64,000 bases of DNA, from positions 124,001 through 188,000 of the forward strand of contig NZ_AOMO01000088.1 of the NCBI RefSeq assembly GCF_000338875.1, read 5' to 3'. The notes beneath the pieces were generated by a model. The model ran no database searches. It worked only from the letters and a program-made list of their open reading frames with translations, and was not told where the DNA came from. The position numbers and the translations under genes are program-made. Shown piece after piece: positions 35,267 through 43,234 of the stretch; the first letter of the stretch is position 1; each line of letters starts with the position of its first letter. This DNA comes from Vibrio mimicus CAIM 602 (GTDB taxonomy: Bacteria; Pseudomonadota; Gammaproteobacteria; Enterobacterales; Vibrionaceae).

Positions 35267-37117
35267 TCAAATCTCGTCAACGGAGTGGCCAGCCAGTGCG
35301 CTACGAATCGATTTATCCATTCGTTTTGACGCAAAATCTTGGCTTGCTTTATCTGTGTCTTTTATTCCTTGCTCAATGGCATCCGCATTATCGCCATTGC
35401 GCAGTTCAATCAATCGCTCGATCGCTTGTAGTAAAATTTGGCGTTCTTGCTCTGTGAGCAGCTCGTCACCATCCGCTTGCAGTGCAGAGATCAAACCTTC
35501 GATCACGCGATCGGCTTCCACACGCTGTTCAGCCAACGCACGCGCCAGCATGTCCTCTTTAGCATAAGCCATCGAATCTTTCAGCATCTGAGCAACTTCA
35601 TCATCACTCAAACCGTAGGAAGGCTTCACCTGAATTTCCGCCTGCACACCGGTACTTTTTTCCAGTGCGGTCACGGAGAGTAGGCCATCTGCATCCACTT
35701 GGTAAGTTACGCGAATATGCGCTGCGCCTGCCGCCATCGGCGGAATGCCTTTAAGTGAGAAGCGCGCCAGAGAACGGCAGTCATCGACCATTTCACGCTC
35801 ACCTTGCACCACATGCACGCTCATTGCCGTTTGCCCATCTTTGAAGGTGGTAAACTCTTGCGCGCGCGCGACAGGAATCGTGGTGTTGCGTGGAATGATT
35901 TTTTCCACCAAACCGCCCATGGTTTCAATGCCCAAAGACAGTGGGATCACATCCAACAGCAACATTTCTGCATCCGGCTTATTACCTGCAAGAATGTCCG
36001 CCTGAATCGCCGCACCAATCGCGACCACTTCATCAGGGTTAATGCTGGTCAGCGGCGTGCGGCCAAAAAACTCACCCACTTGCTCGCGCACAAATGGCGT
36101 GCGGGTTGAACCACCTACCATCACCACTTCGAGCACTTCATCTGCTTCCACATCGGCATCTTTCAACGCACGACGGCAAGCAAGCAGCGTCTTTTTCACC
36201 AATGGCGCAATCAGTTTTTCCAACTCTTCACGAGTGAGAGTACCTTGCCAGCCAAGCACATCAAGCTTAGCCGTCATTTGTTCAGTCAGATCGATTTTCG
36301 CTTGTGTCGCCGCATTAATCAGAGCGCGATGTTGCTCCGCCGTTAAGTTCGTAAGTTCGATTTGTGCTTGCAGGTGATCGGCGATCAGGTGGTCAAAGTC
36401 ATCACCGCCCAATGCAGAGTCACCACCAGTCGCGAGCACTTCAAACACACCGCGTGAAAGGCGTAAAATCGAAATATCAAACGTACCGCCGCCCAAATCG
36501 TAAACCGCAATCACCCCTTCTTGGCCTGAGTCCAAGCCATAAGCAATCGCCGCCGCCGTTGGCTCGTTGAGTAAACGCAGCACATGCAAGCCCGCTAACG
36601 CCGCGGCATCTTTAGTGGCAACACGCTGCGCATCATCGAAATACGCAGGAACAGTAATGACCACACCCGCTAAATCGCCGCCCAAAGTGGCCGTCGCGCG
36701 TTCTGCTAAGGCTTTCAAAATATCCGCAGAAATCTGAATGGGGTTTTTGTCACCTTGCGCGGTTTGCACAATTGGCAAACCTTTTTCGCTTGCTTTAAAG
36801 CGGTAAGGCAGATGAGGATAACGCTGATTAATGTCTTGCAGTGAACGTCCAAGCAGACGTTTTACCGAGATCACGGTGTTGTGCGGATCGGTTTCAGCTT
36901 GTTCACGAGCCGAATAACCCACTAGAGTTTCATCGGCTCCATAATTCACCACGGACGGTAGAATACTGCGCCCTTGGTTATCCACTAGTGTACTCGCGGT
37001 ACCACTGCGCACAGAGGCCACCAAAGAATTCGTGGTACCTAAATCAATACCCGCAGCCAATTTATGCTGGTGTGGTGCCGAACTTTGACCCGGCTCTGCA
37101 ATCTGAAGTAATGCCAT
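35267..37117 (-). CDS. hscA: Fe-S chaperone HscA (Hsp70 family)
   Basis: This is a 616-residue Hsp70 that releases clusters from IscU in an ATP cycle stimulated by HscB. The ATPase domain (about 20-385) has AGIDLGTTNSLVA, NEPTAAAIAYGLD, YDLGGGTFD and VGGSTRTPFV; the substrate domain follows, with a lid from about 505. The length equals E. coli HscA. It recognises the LPPVK motif of IscU, which is present here. Confidence 0.97.
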   Translation of the reverse strand: MALLQIAEPGQSSAPHQHKLAAGIDLGTTNSLVASVRSGTASTLVDNQGRSILPSVVNYGADETLVGYSAREQAETDPHNTVISVKRLLGRSLQDINQRYPHLPYRFKASEKGLPIVQTAQGDKNPIQISADILKALAERATATLGGDLAGVVITVPAYFDDAQRVATKDAAALAGLHVLRLLNEPTAAAIAYGLDSGQEGVIAVYDLGGGTFDISILRLSRGVFEVLATGGDSALGGDDFDHLIADHLQAQIELTNLTAEQHRALINAATQAKIDLTEQMTAKLDVLGWQGTLTREELEKLIAPLVKKTLLACRRALKDADVEADEVLEVVMVGGSTRTPFVREQVGEFFGRTPLTSINPDEVVAIGAAIQADILAGNKPDAEMLLLDVIPLSLGIETMGGLVEKIIPRNTTIPVARAQEFTTFKDGQTAMSVHVVQGEREMVDDCRSLARFSLKGIPPMAAGAAHIRVTYQVDADGLLSVTALEKSTGVQAEIQVKPSYGLSDDEVAQMLKDSMAYAKEDMLARALAEQRVEADRVIEGLISALQADGDELLTEQERQILLQAIERLIELRNGDNADAIEQGIKDTDKASQDFASKRMDKSIRSALAGHSVDEI

Positions 37118-37140
37118 CAGTTGTTCCTTTGAATCTTGAA

Positions 37141-37656
37141 TTAGCCAAGCAGTTGGTCTTCGACTCGTTCTACTTCATTTTTGAGTTTGGCAATAAATTT
37201 AAGCTTTCTGACTTGGTCGGCCGCCGCTAACCACTCACTCTGTGCTAAGAGTTGTTGCAACTGAGTCAGATAAGCGCGCTGCATTTTGGTCACTTTGCTG
37301 TCGAAATCCATCAATGCCGTTTCTGGCTCTGCATGCGATGTGACGGATTCCAACTCTTCACGCAGCTCCATCTGTTCCATTAGGAACATCGGATCTTGCA
37401 GCGTTTGTTGCTCGGAATTCATCTCAATACCTTGTAAAGACAAGAGATATTCCGCACGGCGCAGAGGATCTTTCAGCGTCTGATATGCATCGTTAATTTG
37501 CGCGGCTTGCTGCACCGCCAGTAGGCGATCGCGCTCAGAAGCGGTGGCAAAGTTATCCGGATGGAATCGTTTTTGCAACGTTCTGAACTGAGAAGAAAGA
37601 AGGCTACCATCCAGTTCAAACTGGATCGGCAGCCCAAATAATTCAAAATAATTCAT
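37141..37656 (-). CDS. hscB: Fe-S co-chaperone HscB
   Basis: This 171-residue J-protein brings IscU to HscA. The J domain (about 1-75) has the HPDNF version of the HPD motif at about residue 32; the C-terminal three-helix bundle (about 85-170) binds IscU. It lies 23 bases before hscA and 48 after iscA. Complete. Confidence 0.96.
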   Translation of the reverse strand: MNYFELFGLPIQFELDGSLLSSQFRTLQKRFHPDNFATASERDRLLAVQQAAQINDAYQTLKDPLRRAEYLLSLQGIEMNSEQQTLQDPMFLMEQMELREELESVTSHAEPETALMDFDSKVTKMQRAYLTQLQQLLAQSEWLAAADQVRKLKFIAKLKNEVERVEDQLLG

Positions 37657-37704
37657 CTTGATAGCGGTCCTGTAATCGAGAACAAACTCGATGGTCAGTT
37701 ACCG

Positions 37705-38028
37705 TTAAACGTTGAAGCTTTCACCACAACCGCATTCACTTTTGACATTTGGGTTGTTGAATTCAAAGCCTTCGTTTAACCCTTCTTTTTTGTAATCGAG
37801 TTGAGTGCCATCTAAATAGACCATGCTTTTGGTGTCAATGATCACCTTCACACCATGGCTTTCAAATACGTGATCTTCTTCGTTGAGATCGTCAACGAAC
37901 TCAAGCACATACGCCATTCCCGAACACCCAGTCGTCTTGACACCAAGACGTAAACCGATGCCTTTTCCACGATTATCCAGAAAAGTTTTAACTCGGCTTG
38001 CTGCGGTTTCGCTAAGAGTGACGGCCAT
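37705..38028 (-). CDS. iscA: A-type Fe-S carrier IscA
   Basis: This is a 107-residue A-type carrier that takes clusters or iron to target enzymes. The three conserved ligands are C35 (TTGCSGM), C99 and C101 (ECGCGES). Start and length are standard. Confidence 0.96.
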   Translation of the reverse strand: MAVTLSETAASRVKTFLDNRGKGIGLRLGVKTTGCSGMAYVLEFVDDLNEEDHVFESHGVKVIIDTKSMVYLDGTQLDYKKEGLNEGFEFNNPNVKSECGCGESFNV

Positions 38029-38088
38029 ACTTCAACCTTATGATTTCAATAAATTAAAGGGTGGGAGCTGCGACAGCTCCCAAACGAA

Positions 38089-38472
38089 TTAGTGTTGATG
38101 CTTTTTCTTGTAATCCGCAACAGCGGCTTTGATGGCATCTTCGGCTAGGATAGAACAGTGAATTTTCACTGGTGGCAATTCAAGCTCTTCTGCGATTTCG
38201 CTGTTCTTGATCGCAGCTGCTTCATCAATGCTCTTGCCTTTAACCCATTCAGTCACTAGCGAGCTAGAAGCGATTGCACTACCACAGCCGTAAGTTTTGA
38301 ATTTCGCATCTTCGATGATGCCTTCTGGTGACACTTTGATTTGCAGACGCATCACGTCACCACACGCAGGTGCGCCAACCATGCCGCTACCAACAGAAGG
38401 ATCTTCTTTATCAAATGAACCAACGTTACGTGGGTTCTCGTAATGGTCAATGACCTTTTCGCTGTATGCCAT
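38089..38472 (-). CDS. iscU: Fe-S scaffold IscU
   Basis: This 127-residue scaffold protein builds the cluster with sulfur from IscS. Ligands C37, C63 and C106 and the conserved D39 are present, and the HscA-recognition motif LPPVK is at 99-103. It lies 36 bases after iscS. Confidence 0.97.
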   Translation of the reverse strand: MAYSEKVIDHYENPRNVGSFDKEDPSVGSGMVGAPACGDVMRLQIKVSPEGIIEDAKFKTYGCGSAIASSSLVTEWVKGKSIDEAAAIKNSEIAEELELPPVKIHCSILAEDAIKAAVADYKKKHQH

Positions 38473-38508
38473 GTTCGTTACCTCGAATCCTTTATAACCT
38501 TGGAATGA

Positions 38509-39723
38509 TTAGTGGTGTGCCCACTCAACGGTGTTCAAATCTACGCCTTCTTTGTACATATCCCACAGTGGAGACATGTCACGCAGTTTATCGACTGCAA
38601 CACGAATCAGTTCGATCGCATAATCAATCTCTGCTTCTGTCGTGAAACGACCGAAAGAGAAGCGAATTGAGCTGTGCGCCAGTTCATCGTTCAGACCCAG
38701 AGCACGCAATACGTAAGAAGGCTCAAGGCTAGCTGAAGTACATGCACTGCCTGACGATACCGCCAGATCTTTCAGTGCCATCAGCAAAGATTCACCTTCA
38801 ACAAAGGCAAAACTCACGTTGAGGTTGTGTGGTACACGTTGCTCCAGATCGCCGTTGATGGTTACCGCTTCCATATCTTTGATGCCAGCCAGTAAACGCT
38901 CACGCAACGCTAGTGCATGCTCATAATCTTTCTGCATCTCTTCTTTTGCGATACGGAATGCTTCACCCATACCAACAATTTGGTGAGTCGGCAGAGTACC
39001 AGAGCGGAAACCACGCTCATGACCACCACCATGCATCTGTGCTTCTAGACGGATACGTGGCTTACGGCGTACATACAGTGCACCGATGCCTTTTGGACCG
39101 TAAATTTTGTGCGCAGACAGTGAAATCAGATCAACTTTCAGCTCTTGAACATCAATCGCGACTTTGCCAGCAGATTGTGCAGCATCAACATGAAATACCA
39201 CTTTGCGTGAACGGCACAGTTCGCCGATCGCTGCGATATCTTGGATTACGCCGATTTCGTTATTCACGTGCATGATTGAAACCAGAATAGTGTCATCACG
39301 CATCGCGGCTTCAAGCTTAGCCAGATCGATCAAACCATTTGATTCTGGATCAAGATAAGTTACCTCAAAACCTTCACGCTCAAGTTGACGCATGGTATCT
39401 AGCACTGCTTTGTGCTCGGTTTTGCTGGTGATAATGTGCTTACCTTGCTTGTTATAAAAGTGAGCTACACCTTTGATTGCAAGGTTGTCAGATTCTGTTG
39501 CACCCGATGTGAAAACAATTTCACGTGGGTCTGCATTCAGCAGGGCTGCGATTTGCTCACGCGCAGTGTCTACTGCTTCTTCTGCCTGCCAGCCATAACG
39601 GTGCGATCGCGAAGCTGGGTTACCGAAGGTACCATCCATCGTCATGTACTGAACCATTTTTTCAGCTACACGCGGATCAACTGGGCATGTGGCTGAATAA
39701 TCTAGATAAATAGGCAGTTTCAT
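38509..39723 (-). CDS. iscS: Cysteine desulfurase IscS
   Basis: This is a 404-residue PLP enzyme that takes sulfur from cysteine for Fe-S clusters, thiolated tRNA and other products. The PLP Lys is in SLSAHKIYGPKG (about 206) and the persulfide Cys in SSGSACTSASLEPS (about 328). It starts 26 bases after iscR and has the exact family length. Confidence 0.97.
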   Translation of the reverse strand: MKLPIYLDYSATCPVDPRVAEKMVQYMTMDGTFGNPASRSHRYGWQAEEAVDTAREQIAALLNADPREIVFTSGATESDNLAIKGVAHFYNKQGKHIITSKTEHKAVLDTMRQLEREGFEVTYLDPESNGLIDLAKLEAAMRDDTILVSIMHVNNEIGVIQDIAAIGELCRSRKVVFHVDAAQSAGKVAIDVQELKVDLISLSAHKIYGPKGIGALYVRRKPRIRLEAQMHGGGHERGFRSGTLPTHQIVGMGEAFRIAKEEMQKDYEHALALRERLLAGIKDMEAVTINGDLEQRVPHNLNVSFAFVEGESLLMALKDLAVSSGSACTSASLEPSYVLRALGLNDELAHSSIRFSFGRFTTEAEIDYAIELIRVAVDKLRDMSPLWDMYKEGVDLNTVEWAHH

Positions 39724-39749
39724 TTTCTACTCCAGTGTAAACCTTGCCG

Positions 39750-40270
39750 CTATGAGCGAACATTAATACCAAAAGGTGCAGCACCAATGGTGACTGTATT
39801 TGAGTTGTTTTGCGAAACCCTTTGGTTGACCGAAAGATGATGATCTTGTCGATCCGAAACTTCGATAACTTCGTTATCCACCATCAGCTCACCGAGCGTG
39901 ATGTTATTCAGAAAATCAGTAATGCGTGAACTCAGATCACGCCACAGTGTGTGAGTCAAACAGCGAGTTCCGCCCTGACAATCGCCTTTCCCGTTACATT
40001 TGGTCGCATCTACTGACTCATCGACCGCTGCGATAACAGTACCGATAGAAATAGCGTACGAATCCATTCCTAGGCGATAACCGCCACCCGGGCCGCGCAC
40101 ACTGGCGACTAAGCCGCTTTACGTAACTTAGAAAACAGTTGTTCTAAGTACGAAAGAGAAATGCCTTGACGCTCAGAAATATCCGCCAATGGTACTGGGT
40201 TTTGTTGCGAATGCAGAGCCACATCTAACATGGCTGTTACCGCATATCTTCCTTTAGATGTCAGTCTCAT
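39750..40270 (-). pseudogene. iscR: Fe-S regulator IscR, frameshifted in this sequence
   Basis: IscR is an Rrf2-family [2Fe-2S] regulator that represses its own isc operon when clusters are plentiful. The first 53 codons from ATG 40270 (MRLTSKGRYAVTAML) encode the winged helix and then hit a stop after KLRKAA. The rest, with RGPGGGYRLG and the cluster region CNGKGDCQGGTRC, continues in the next frame. Adding one C (G on the coding strand) at 40114-40115 restores KAGLVASVRGPGGGY and a 173-residue protein. As written, only part of the DNA-binding domain would be made and isc would lose feedback. A sequencing error is a real alternative. Confidence 0.88.
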
Positions 40271-40313
40271 AATCACACCGTATCCACACTGTTTATGTGG
40301 CTGGAAGTTTTTC

Positions 40314-40338
40314 ATACTTGAGTTTTTTGGTCAAGTAT
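40314..40338 (-). promoter_or_regulatory. IscR type 1 box, promoter-proximal
   Basis: On the minus strand it reads ATACTTGACC... ...TCAAGTAT, matching about 22 of 25 positions of the type 1 IscR consensus (ATASYYGACT / AGTCRRSTAT). It lies 44 bases before the iscR start and overlaps a TTGACC that could be the -35. Confidence 0.75.
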
Positions 40339-40363
40339 TTATTTGACTAATTTAGTCAGGTAT
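40339..40363 (-). promoter_or_regulatory. IscR type 1 box, promoter-distal
   Basis: On the minus strand it reads ATACCTGACT, AAAT, TAGTCAAATAA, a good type 1 match with the GACT/AGTC core intact. It directly abuts the first box, the arrangement known for the E. coli iscR promoter. Confidence 0.75.
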
Positions 40364-40384
40364 TTAACCCTAATACTTATAAGC

Positions 40385-41119
40385 TTACTCTTTACGCGCT
40401 ATCGACTTTTGCACCGAAGTCAAAATACCACGCAAGATATTGATTTCTTGAGCTTCAGGCCGAGCACGAGTAAACATTCGGCGCAGTTTATTCATCACCT
40501 GCCCCGGTTGCTGCGCAGAAATAAACTCGGTTTGAGTAATCACTTTTTCAAGATGTTCATAGAATAATTCCAGCTCTTGATGGCGTGGATATTCTTCCTC
40601 TTGCTGTGCTCGAGATTGGCTCTGTTCAACACTTAGATACGCCATGCGCACTTCATAACTCAGCAATTGCACTGCCATCGCTAAATTGAGTGAACTGTAT
40701 TCTGGATTAGCTGGTACACACACATGGTAGTGGCACAATTGCAGCTCATCATTCGTCAAGCCAGTACGTTCGCGGCCAAAAACCATCGCGACAGTATGCT
40801 GCGAAGCTTCAGCAATCAGCTTTTCACCGCATTGGCGCGGTTCCAACATTGGCCAATCTAGAGTTCGAGAACGCGCACTGGTGCCGACGACTAACCCGCA
40901 GTCGGCCACGGCCGCTTCAAGCGTTGGAAAAATCTGTGCATTCAGTGCTATTTCGCTCGCTCCAGCCGCCAGCGCGATCGCTTGAGCATCAACCTGACAC
41001 TGCGGATCCACCAACACCATTTGGCTCAGTCCCATGACCTTCATTGCCCGGGCGGCTGAACCAATATTTCCAGAGTGAGAAGTGCCGACTAATACGACTT
41101 TCACGCGATCTAACATCAT
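40385..41119 (-). CDS. trmJ: tRNA (cytidine/uridine-2'-O-)-methyltransferase TrmJ
   Basis: This 244-residue SPOUT methyltransferase modifies the 2'-OH of nucleotide 32 in several tRNAs. Motifs are VLVGTSHSGNIGSAARAMK near the N-terminus and the knotted SAM site with VFGRERTGLTNDEL and NPEYSSLNLAMAVQLL. It lies just upstream of isc on the same strand and is divergent from suhB. Met1 or Met2 may be the start. Confidence 0.95.
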   Translation of the reverse strand: MMLDRVKVVLVGTSHSGNIGSAARAMKVMGLSQMVLVDPQCQVDAQAIALAAGASEIALNAQIFPTLEAAVADCGLVVGTSARSRTLDWPMLEPRQCGEKLIAEASQHTVAMVFGRERTGLTNDELQLCHYHVCVPANPEYSSLNLAMAVQLLSYEVRMAYLSVEQSQSRAQQEEEYPRHQELELFYEHLEKVITQTEFISAQQPGQVMNKLRRMFTRARPEAQEINILRGILTSVQKSIARKE

Positions 41120-41244
41120 CTGCTAACAGTACTCCAAATAAAGCCGCGGGATAGTAACACAAACCTGACTAAAATGGTCAGACCCTTTGCTTTGACAAAC
41201 AACCAAGCGCACAAAAAATAACCACTTCCTTTTTTAATTTCTTT

Positions 41245-41253
41245 TGGTATACT
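41245..41253 (+). promoter_or_regulatory. Putative extended -10 of suhB
   Basis: TGGTATACT is an extended -10 element (TGnTATACT) about 44 bases before the suhB ATG; no good -35 is visible, as is usual for this type. Confidence 0.45.
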
Positions 41254-41296
41254 GTCGCCCGCTTTTTCGTTCTTTAACATCCGTTGGGAAACTTGT

Positions 41297-42099
41297 ATGC
41301 ATCCAATGCTTAATATCGCTATTCGCGCTGCGCGAAAAGCAGGTAACCATATTGCCAAATCTCTGGAAAACGCAGAGAAAATTCAAACTACTCAGAAAGG
41401 CACCAACGACTTTGTCACTAACGTCGACAAAGAAGCAGAAGCGATTATCGTTTCAACCATCAAAAGCTCTTACCCTGAGCACTGCATCATTGCAGAAGAA
41501 GGCGGCCTTATCGAAGGTAAAGATAAGGAAGTGCAATGGATCATCGACCCACTGGATGGCACCACTAACTTTGTAAAAGGTTTACCTCACTTCGCTGTTT
41601 CTATCGCAGTACGCTTTAGAGGCAAAACTGAAGTCGCTTGTGTTTACGACCCAATGACTAACGAACTGTTCACTGCACAACGTGGTGCGGGTGCACAGCT
41701 CAACAACGCTCGTATTCGCGTTCAGCCAATCAAAGATCTGCAAGGCGCAGTTCTGGCAACGGCTTTCCCATTCAAACAAAAACAACACTCAGAATCTTTC
41801 ATGAAGATCATCTCTGCGATGTTTGTTGAATGTGCAGACTTCCGTCGTACTGGTTCAGCGGCACTGGATCTGTGTTACCTAGCGGCAAACCGTGTTGATG
41901 GTTACTTCGAACTAGGCCTGAAACCTTGGGACATGGCTGCGGGTGAACTGATTGCTCGTGAAGCGGGTGCTATCGTGACTGACTTTGCTGGCGGCACTGA
42001 TTACATGCAATCTGGCAACATCGTGGCATCAAGCCACGTGGTGTGAAAGCCATTCTGCAGCACATCCGTGAAAACGGTAACAGCGCAATCTTGAAATAA
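41297..42099 (+). pseudogene. suhB: Inositol-1-monophosphatase SuhB, 3' frameshift
   Basis: SuhB is a Mg2+-dependent inositol monophosphatase that also acts in rRNA antitermination with NusA. The metal-site motifs EEGG, DPLDGTTNF and KPWDMAAGELI are intact. The frame stops at 42046 after GNIVASSHVV, giving 249 residues. Adding one C at 42034-42035 restores SSPRGVKAIL and runs to TAA at 42097-42099, giving 267 residues, the same as E. coli SuhB. The catalytic core survives as written, so some activity is possible, but the last 20 residues are lost or replaced. The missing base has the same AAGCC context as in iscR. Confidence 0.85.
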
Positions 42100-42124
42100 T
42101 ATCTGCTCCGTCACAGCTGATATC

Positions 42125-42154
42125 GCCCTGCCATTATGGCGGGGCTTTTTTTTT
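42125..42154 (+). terminator. Intrinsic terminator after suhB
   Basis: GCCCTGCCA pairs with TGGCGGGGC around TTA (one G-T pair), followed by nine T. Confidence 0.93.
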
Positions 42155-42186
42155 ACCTGTTTTTACCCATGTTGCAGTCGTAATAG

Positions 42187-42211
42187 CATGCATACTCATT
42201 GAGTATGCATG
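42187..42211. repeat. 25-base palindrome between two terminators
   Basis: CATGCATACTC and GAGTATGCATG are exact reverse complements with ATT between. It lies between the suhB and secF terminators and has no T-run, so it is not itself a terminator. Confidence 0.85.
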
Positions 42212-42223
42212 ATAAAAATAAAA

Positions 42224-42247
42224 AAACCGCTGACCAAGCAGCGGTTT
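42224..42247 (-). terminator. Intrinsic terminator after secF, bidirectional in form
   Basis: AAACCGCTG pairs with CAGCGGTTT around ACCAAG, with A/T runs on both sides. On the minus strand it ends the sec operon 26 bases after secF. Confidence 0.92.
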
Positions 42248-42272
42248 TTTTTATTAATAAGCCTAAGGAATA

Positions 42273-43220
42273 CTAAGGCATGTCATCCAGGTCAGCGCCC
42301 TCTTTCTCCACTTGTGGAGGAAGCAAGTGCTCACGGGTAATCCCGAGTTTTAGCGCCAGTGCTGATGCCACATAGATAGAAGAATAAGTACCAACAGTAA
42401 TACCCAGCAGCAAAGCTAGAGCAAAACCGTGGATCATCGCTCCACCTTGGGTAAAGAGTGCAATTACCACAAACAAGGTAGTACCTGAGGTGATCAGGGT
42501 ACGGCTCAAGGTTTGAGTAATTGAGCTGTTCATGATCTCTGCCGGTTCTTCTTTGCGCATCTTACGGAAGTTTTCACGGATACGGTCAAAAACAACGATG
42601 GTATCGTTGAGTGAGTAACCCACAACCGTCAGCAATGCCGCAACAATCGTCAGGTCAACTTCGATCTGTAAGATAGAGAAGATACCTAGAGTGATGATCA
42701 CGTCATGCGCCAGTGCCAGCACAGCACCCGCTGCTAAACGCCATTCAAAGCGCACAGAAACGTAAAGCAAGATACACAACAAAGAGACCAGAATCGCCAG
42801 ACCACCTGCTTCAGTGAGTTCATCACCCACGTTCGGACCAACGAATTCGATACGGCGCATTTCAACGTTGCCGCCTGTGCCTTCTTTGATCGCTGCGAGA
42901 ATCTGGTTACCCAGCGCCTCACCCGCCATATCATCACGAGGACGTAGACGTACCATTACATCACGTGCAGAACCAAAGTTTTGCACGGTAGCATCACCAA
43001 AGCCTTTCGCTTCAAGAGCGCTACGGATTTGCTCCAAATTGGCAGGCTGTTCAAAGCCCACTTCAATCAAAGTACCGCCCGTGAAATCCAGCCCCCAGTT
43101 CAGCCATTTGGTAGACAGAGTAAAAATCGATGCAGCAATCATCACCAACGACAAAGCAAAGGCGAATTTCGACCAACGCATAAAGTCGATCATTTTGTCT
43201 GCTTTTAGGATTTGAAACAT
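42273..43220 (-). CDS. secF: Protein translocase subunit SecF
   Basis: This 315-residue inner-membrane protein has six TM helices and works with SecD and YajC to pull proteins through SecYEG using the proton gradient. The first periplasmic domain starts with LDFTGGTLIEVGF. The D4-D6 motifs are seen in GYSLNDTIVVFDRIREN and the TM4-6 region. It lies 14 bases after secD. Confidence 0.96.
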   Translation of the reverse strand: MFQILKADKMIDFMRWSKFAFALSLVMIAASIFTLSTKWLNWGLDFTGGTLIEVGFEQPANLEQIRSALEAKGFGDATVQNFGSARDVMVRLRPRDDMAGEALGNQILAAIKEGTGGNVEMRRIEFVGPNVGDELTEAGGLAILVSLLCILLYVSVRFEWRLAAGAVLALAHDVIITLGIFSILQIEVDLTIVAALLTVVGYSLNDTIVVFDRIRENFRKMRKEEPAEIMNSSITQTLSRTLITSGTTLFVVIALFTQGGAMIHGFALALLLGITVGTYSSIYVASALALKLGITREHLLPPQVEKEGADLDDMP

Positions 43221-43234
43221 AACTTACCCCAGCC

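Noticed and set aside
42814..43215. 133-codon open frame opposite secF
   Set aside because: Shadow of secF; composition follows the complement of its codons.
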